Source of the DNA: JBOGUF01 sp050696075
Lineage (GTDB): Bacteria > Chloroflexota > Chloroflexia > Thermomicrobiales > UBA6265
Length of the DNA stretch: 7,036 nt
Reading direction: 5' to 3'
Assembly (NCBI GenBank): GCA_050696075.1
Contig: JBOGUF010000208.1
Span: forward strand, 1-7,036
Shown here: in pieces, positions 5,178-7,036 of the stretch
Layout of the letters: every line of letters begins with the position of its first letter
Numbering within the stretch: the first letter of the stretch is position 1
Made by a program: the position numbers and the translations under genes
The notes under the pieces: model-generated
Databases searched by the model: none
What the model saw: only the letters and a program-made list of their open reading frames with translations
Told to the model about the DNA's origin: nothing

Positions 5178-5573
5178 TTAGGGAAGGATGGTGATCGTGC
5201 CTTCCCGCGCGACGACCCCGAAGTGCCTGAAGTCGAGCGTCAGCACCTTGCCGCCATGGCGTTCCGCGCACGCGATCACCGCGGCGTCGGCGAATCCGAG
5301 CGGAAGATCGGCGTATCGTTGCACAAGGTGACGGATGCGCGAGAGGTCTTCCTCTCCACAATCGAGTCGATATCGCCCGGCCTCTAGATCCTCCAGCAAC
5401 GCATCAAGGACCCGTCCGCCGACCTTCTGTTCGAGAAAGTACGCTATTTCGGCAAGGATAGCGGTCGGTATGACGTAGGGACCCCGGTCGTCGGCAAGTG
5501 CTCGCGCAGCACGTCCATGGTTTGGGTCATGACGGTCCATGACCGCGACCAAGCCGGAGGTGTCGAGCGTCAC
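5178..5573 (-). CDS. PIN-domain ribonuclease toxin, VapC type (pair 2)
   Basis: A 131-residue PIN-domain protein, predicted metal-dependent RNase toxin. The four acidic positions are Asp4 (TLDTSG), Glu42 (LAEI), Asp96 (GFADA) and Asp114 (TLDFRHF), so it looks intact. I start it at GTG 5571-5573, which overlaps the antitoxin stop as GTGA (5570-5573), because the first beta strand (VTLDTSGL) begins there. The frame stays open far upstream, but that part is antisense to the antitoxin and dehydratase and has no PIN features. It differs clearly from the toxin of pair 1 (LDTSG and TLDFRHF rather than LDTNV and TRNVKDF), so the pairs are separate acquisitions rather than a duplication. Confidence 0.92.
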   Translation of the reverse strand: MTLDTSGLVAVMDRHDPNHGRAARALADDRGPYVIPTAILAEIAYFLEQKVGGRVLDALLEDLEAGRYRLDCGEEDLSRIRHLVQRYADLPLGFADAAVIACAERHGGKVLTLDFRHFGVVAREGTITILP

Positions 5574-5797
5574 CAATCCGGTTTCCAGTTCTCCACGAGC
5601 CAATCCTCTACGTCGTTCGAAGTTACCTCTCCGCTGGCATAGATCCCCATCGTGCGCGGCAGCGGACGATCCTGCCGCGCGAGGTATTCGCCAACCGCGT
5701 CGCGAATCAGGTCGGCCTGTCGTCGACCCGTCCGACGCCCCAACTCTTTGAGGGCAATCCCTGTTTCCTCTGAGAAGTACACCGTGGTCTTTTTCAT
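5570..5797 (-). CDS. CopG-type ribbon-helix-helix antitoxin (pair 2)
   Basis: A 75-residue protein. MKKTTVYFSEETGIALKELG starts a CopG/MetJ-like ribbon-helix-helix: strand KTTVYF, a helix over residues 10-21, the RRQADLIRDAV turn-helix to about 40. The tail ends GEVTSNDVEDWLVENWKPDW, a Trp-rich, acidic segment that would bind the PIN toxin. I prefer the ATG at 5797 over the upstream in-frame ATG at 5840-5842 because the domain begins there and the intervening 15 residues overlap the palindromic operator. No Shine-Dalgarno is visible before this ATG, so the mRNA could be leaderless or translated with read-through from the dehydratase gene, whose stop lies 51 bases upstream. Confidence 0.88.
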   Translation of the reverse strand: MKKTTVYFSEETGIALKELGRRTGRRQADLIRDAVGEYLARQDRPLPRTMGIYASGEVTSNDVEDWLVENWKPDW

Positions 5798-5808
5798 ACG
5801 GACATGAT

Positions 5809-5827
5809 GCCATATGCCATATATGGC
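5809..5827. promoter_or_regulatory. Palindromic operator of toxin-antitoxin pair 2
   Basis: GCCATATGCCATATATGGC holds a perfect 12-base palindrome (GCCATATATGGC, 5816-5827) plus a further direct GCCATAT copy at 5809-5815. It lies 12 bases upstream of the antitoxin ATG, in AT-richer DNA than its surroundings. Ribbon-helix-helix antitoxins bind such repeated short sites, so autoregulation is the likely purpose. Confidence 0.55.
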
Positions 5828-5848
5828 GACAACTCCGGGCATCGGCGC

Positions 5849-6835
5849 TTACGGCACCTCGCCCTGCAAGATCGTCACGAGCGTCCCAGGGTCGATGTTG
5901 CCGCCGGAGACGAGGCAAACAACCTTGCCGCCGCCCGCCTTGCCAGCTAGAGCCGCGGCGGTCGCCACCGCGCCCGCTCCCTCGGGGACGACGCGGGTGC
6001 GTTCGAGGATCAAACGCAGCGCGGCGGCGGTTTCGGCTGTGGTGACGACGAGTGAGCCGTCGATCAGCCTCGCGGCCAGGTCGAACATTTCCTCGTTGAC
6101 GAAGGGGGCGCCGATGCCGTCGATGAAGTTCGGATTGAACGGCACTTCGACCGGGCGACCGGCCGCCAGCGACGGCGCCAGCGGCGCGCCGGTATCGACC
6201 TCGCAGGCGTAGACCTTGCACGCTGGACGCAGAGCCTTGATCGCCGAGGCGATGCCGCAGCAAAGCCCACCGCCGCCCCACGGCACGACGACCGCGTCGA
6301 CCTCCGGCAAATCCTCCAGGATCTCCAGCCCAGCGACGCCGTTGCCGGCCATCACCGCCGGGTCGCTGTAGGGGTGGACGAAGACACCCGTCATCCCGTC
6401 CCGGTGGCGGGTGCGGAAGATCTCGAGCCACGCCGCGACCGAGACGGTGATCACCGCGCCGCCATAGCGACGGACGGCCGCGATCTTCGTCTCCGGCGCG
6501 GTCTCCGGCACGACGACGGCGCAGGGCACGCCGAGCGCCCGCGCCGCCCAGGCGACCCCTTGCGCCATGTTGCCGGCGCTGGCGGTCCAGACCCCGCCGG
6601 CCAGCGCCTCCCGTCCGGCCGCCAGCATCGCGTTCGTCGCGCCGCGCAGCTTGAAGGAGCGAATCGGCTGCAAGCACTCCAGCTTGAGCCAAATCTCGGC
6701 CGGCGCATCGTCGACGTCGAGCCGCACCAGCGGCGTCCGCATCACCGTCCCCGCCGACCGTTCCCGCGCCGCCCGGATCTCGTCGAACGGAATCGGCTCA
6801 TAGGCCAACGCCACGCCTTCGCCGACCGCTTTCAT
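5849..6835 (-). CDS. PLP-dependent threonine/serine dehydratase-like enzyme
   Basis: A 328-residue fold-type II PLP enzyme, most like threonine ammonia-lyase (threonine to 2-oxobutanoate and ammonia) and the related serine dehydratases and racemases. Visible motifs: RTPLVRL (33-39), the PLP lysine in SFKLRGA (Lys62), the substrate loop TASAGNMAQG (84-93), the phosphate-binding GGGGL (187-191) and SGGN near the C terminus. There is no C-terminal ACT-like regulatory domain, so it is the short, catabolic type. Unusual wording includes PIRSFKLRG instead of TGSFKIRG, PWGGGGLCCG rather than P.GGGGL.SG, and GNG where GQG is common; the exact substrate is therefore open. The ATG at 6835 is preferred over GTG 6848-6850 because GGAGAG (complement of 6843-6848) sits seven bases before it. 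It heads a run of four minus-strand genes. Confidence 0.88.
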   Translation of the reverse strand: MKAVGEGVALAYEPIPFDEIRAARERSAGTVMRTPLVRLDVDDAPAEIWLKLECLQPIRSFKLRGATNAMLAAGREALAGGVWTASAGNMAQGVAWAARALGVPCAVVVPETAPETKIAAVRRYGGAVITVSVAAWLEIFRTRHRDGMTGVFVHPYSDPAVMAGNGVAGLEILEDLPEVDAVVVPWGGGGLCCGIASAIKALRPACKVYACEVDTGAPLAPSLAAGRPVEVPFNPNFIDGIGAPFVNEEMFDLAARLIDGSLVVTTAETAAALRLILERTRVVPEGAGAVATAAALAGKAGGGKVVCLVSGGNIDPGTLVTILQGEVP

Positions 6836-6909
6836 CCCCACGCTCTCCACTCTGCCTTACCCATCACCGCCACGGCAGGAACGCTACACCGCCCACCACG
6901 CGGGCACAA

Positions 6910-6940
6910 CCCGTCACCCATCACCCATTCCCCATCACCC
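6910..6940 (-). repeat. G-quadruplex-capable G-tract array upstream of the dehydratase
   Basis: On the minus strand five runs of three or four G are separated by loops of four, three, four and four bases (TGAT, AAT, TGAT, TGAC). The array fits the canonical G3+N1-7 quadruplex pattern and consists of repeated GGGTGAT-like units. It lies 75 to 105 bases before the dehydratase start, on its coding strand, so it may fall in the promoter or leader. Confidence 0.5.
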
Positions 6941-6998
6941 ACGGTGGAATGGTGAAGAGCGGTGCGCTAAGGTTGACCTATGCTGACCAGGCGGTGTC

Positions 6999-7025
6999 GT
7001 TCCCCGTCCACCGCGGACGGGGAAC
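6999..7025. terminator. Perfect hairpin at window edge, probable terminator
   Basis: GTTCCCCGTCC (6999-7009) and GGACGGGGAAC (7015-7025) form an 11-pair stem with an ACCGC loop. No T tract follows inside the window. It probably ends a gene lying beyond the right edge (minus strand), insulating the dehydratase; the partner gene is not visible. Confidence 0.5.
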
Positions 7026-7036
7026 CATCTGTTGCC

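Larger units (their letters stand above)
6836..7036. other. Intergenic region upstream of the dehydratase
   Basis: No gene is seen on either strand. The stretch contains repeated CCCATCACC units (6860-6868, 6917-6925, 6931-6939) and, at the right edge, a strong hairpin. No consensus promoter for the dehydratase is obvious. Confidence 0.5.

Noticed and set aside
5574..6692. Upstream 373-codon extension of the pair-2 toxin frame
   Set aside because: Only the part from 5573 down shows PIN features. The rest is a shadow of the dehydratase and antitoxin with Arg/Gly-rich composition.
6836..6850. GTG at 6848-6850 as dehydratase start
   Set aside because: It would sit on top of the GGAGAG ribosome site that is correctly spaced for the ATG at 6835, and the added five residues are not part of the fold.
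6905..6941. CRISPR-like repeat because of the CCCATCACC units
   Set aside because: The units are about ten bases and spaced by a few bases only. There is no repeat/spacer regularity of 25-40 bases and no cas gene.
6374..6955. Plus-strand frame of 193 codons
   Set aside because: Antisense to the dehydratase; the product is Arg/His/Pro-rich without recognisable domain.

Overview
The window is high-GC bacterial DNA. It combines a stand-alone initiation factor IF-1 carrying a basic N-terminal extension, CxxC-x17-CxxC double zinc-ribbon proteins, a secreted SNase-like protein fused to an extra C-terminal domain, two VapBC-type toxin-antitoxin pairs and a conserved hypothetical typical of Chloroflexi and cyanobacteria. 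From memory this mixture best fits a Chloroflexota (Thermomicrobia/Sphaerobacter-like) chromosome. That placement is inference: there is no rRNA, tRNA or universal marker to fix it, apart from IF-1.

Left part (1-2410): a minus-strand double zinc-ribbon gene (51-422) has a long leader and an extended -10 promoter. A plus-strand conserved hypothetical (772-1128) is followed by what looks like a deletion-scarred HEPN gene (1131-1216), so a two-gene module seems to have been broken here. A gene-free leader of about 370 bases leads to IF-1 (1589-1894). IF-1 is followed by a second copy of the zinc-ribbon protein (1988-2332), which ends at a strong hairpin. The paralogous zinc-ribbon genes bracket IF-1 and share an architecture of zinc ribbon, Gly/Tyr/Ser linker, zinc ribbon. 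This is the most system-like arrangement in the window and suggests an RNA- or ribosome-related stress role.

Middle part (2450-4330): a FitAB/VapBC-like pair (antitoxin 2871-3122, toxin 2452-2874, minus strand, ATGA overlap) has a palindrome over the antitoxin ribosome binding site. A divergent gene (3305-4276) encodes an exported SNase-fold protein that has lost most canonical catalytic and calcium-binding residues. A perfect 16-bp-arm hairpin separates it from the convergent minus-strand genes.

Right part (4353-7036): four minus-strand genes run head to tail. In transcription order they are a PLP-dependent threonine/serine dehydratase-like enzyme, a CopG-type antitoxin, a PIN-domain toxin (GTGA overlap) and an exported GH114-type glycoside hydrolase. 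A G-quadruplex-capable G-tract array lies upstream of the dehydratase, and a strong hairpin sits at the window edge. I see no CRISPR array, tRNA, rRNA, transposase or integrase.
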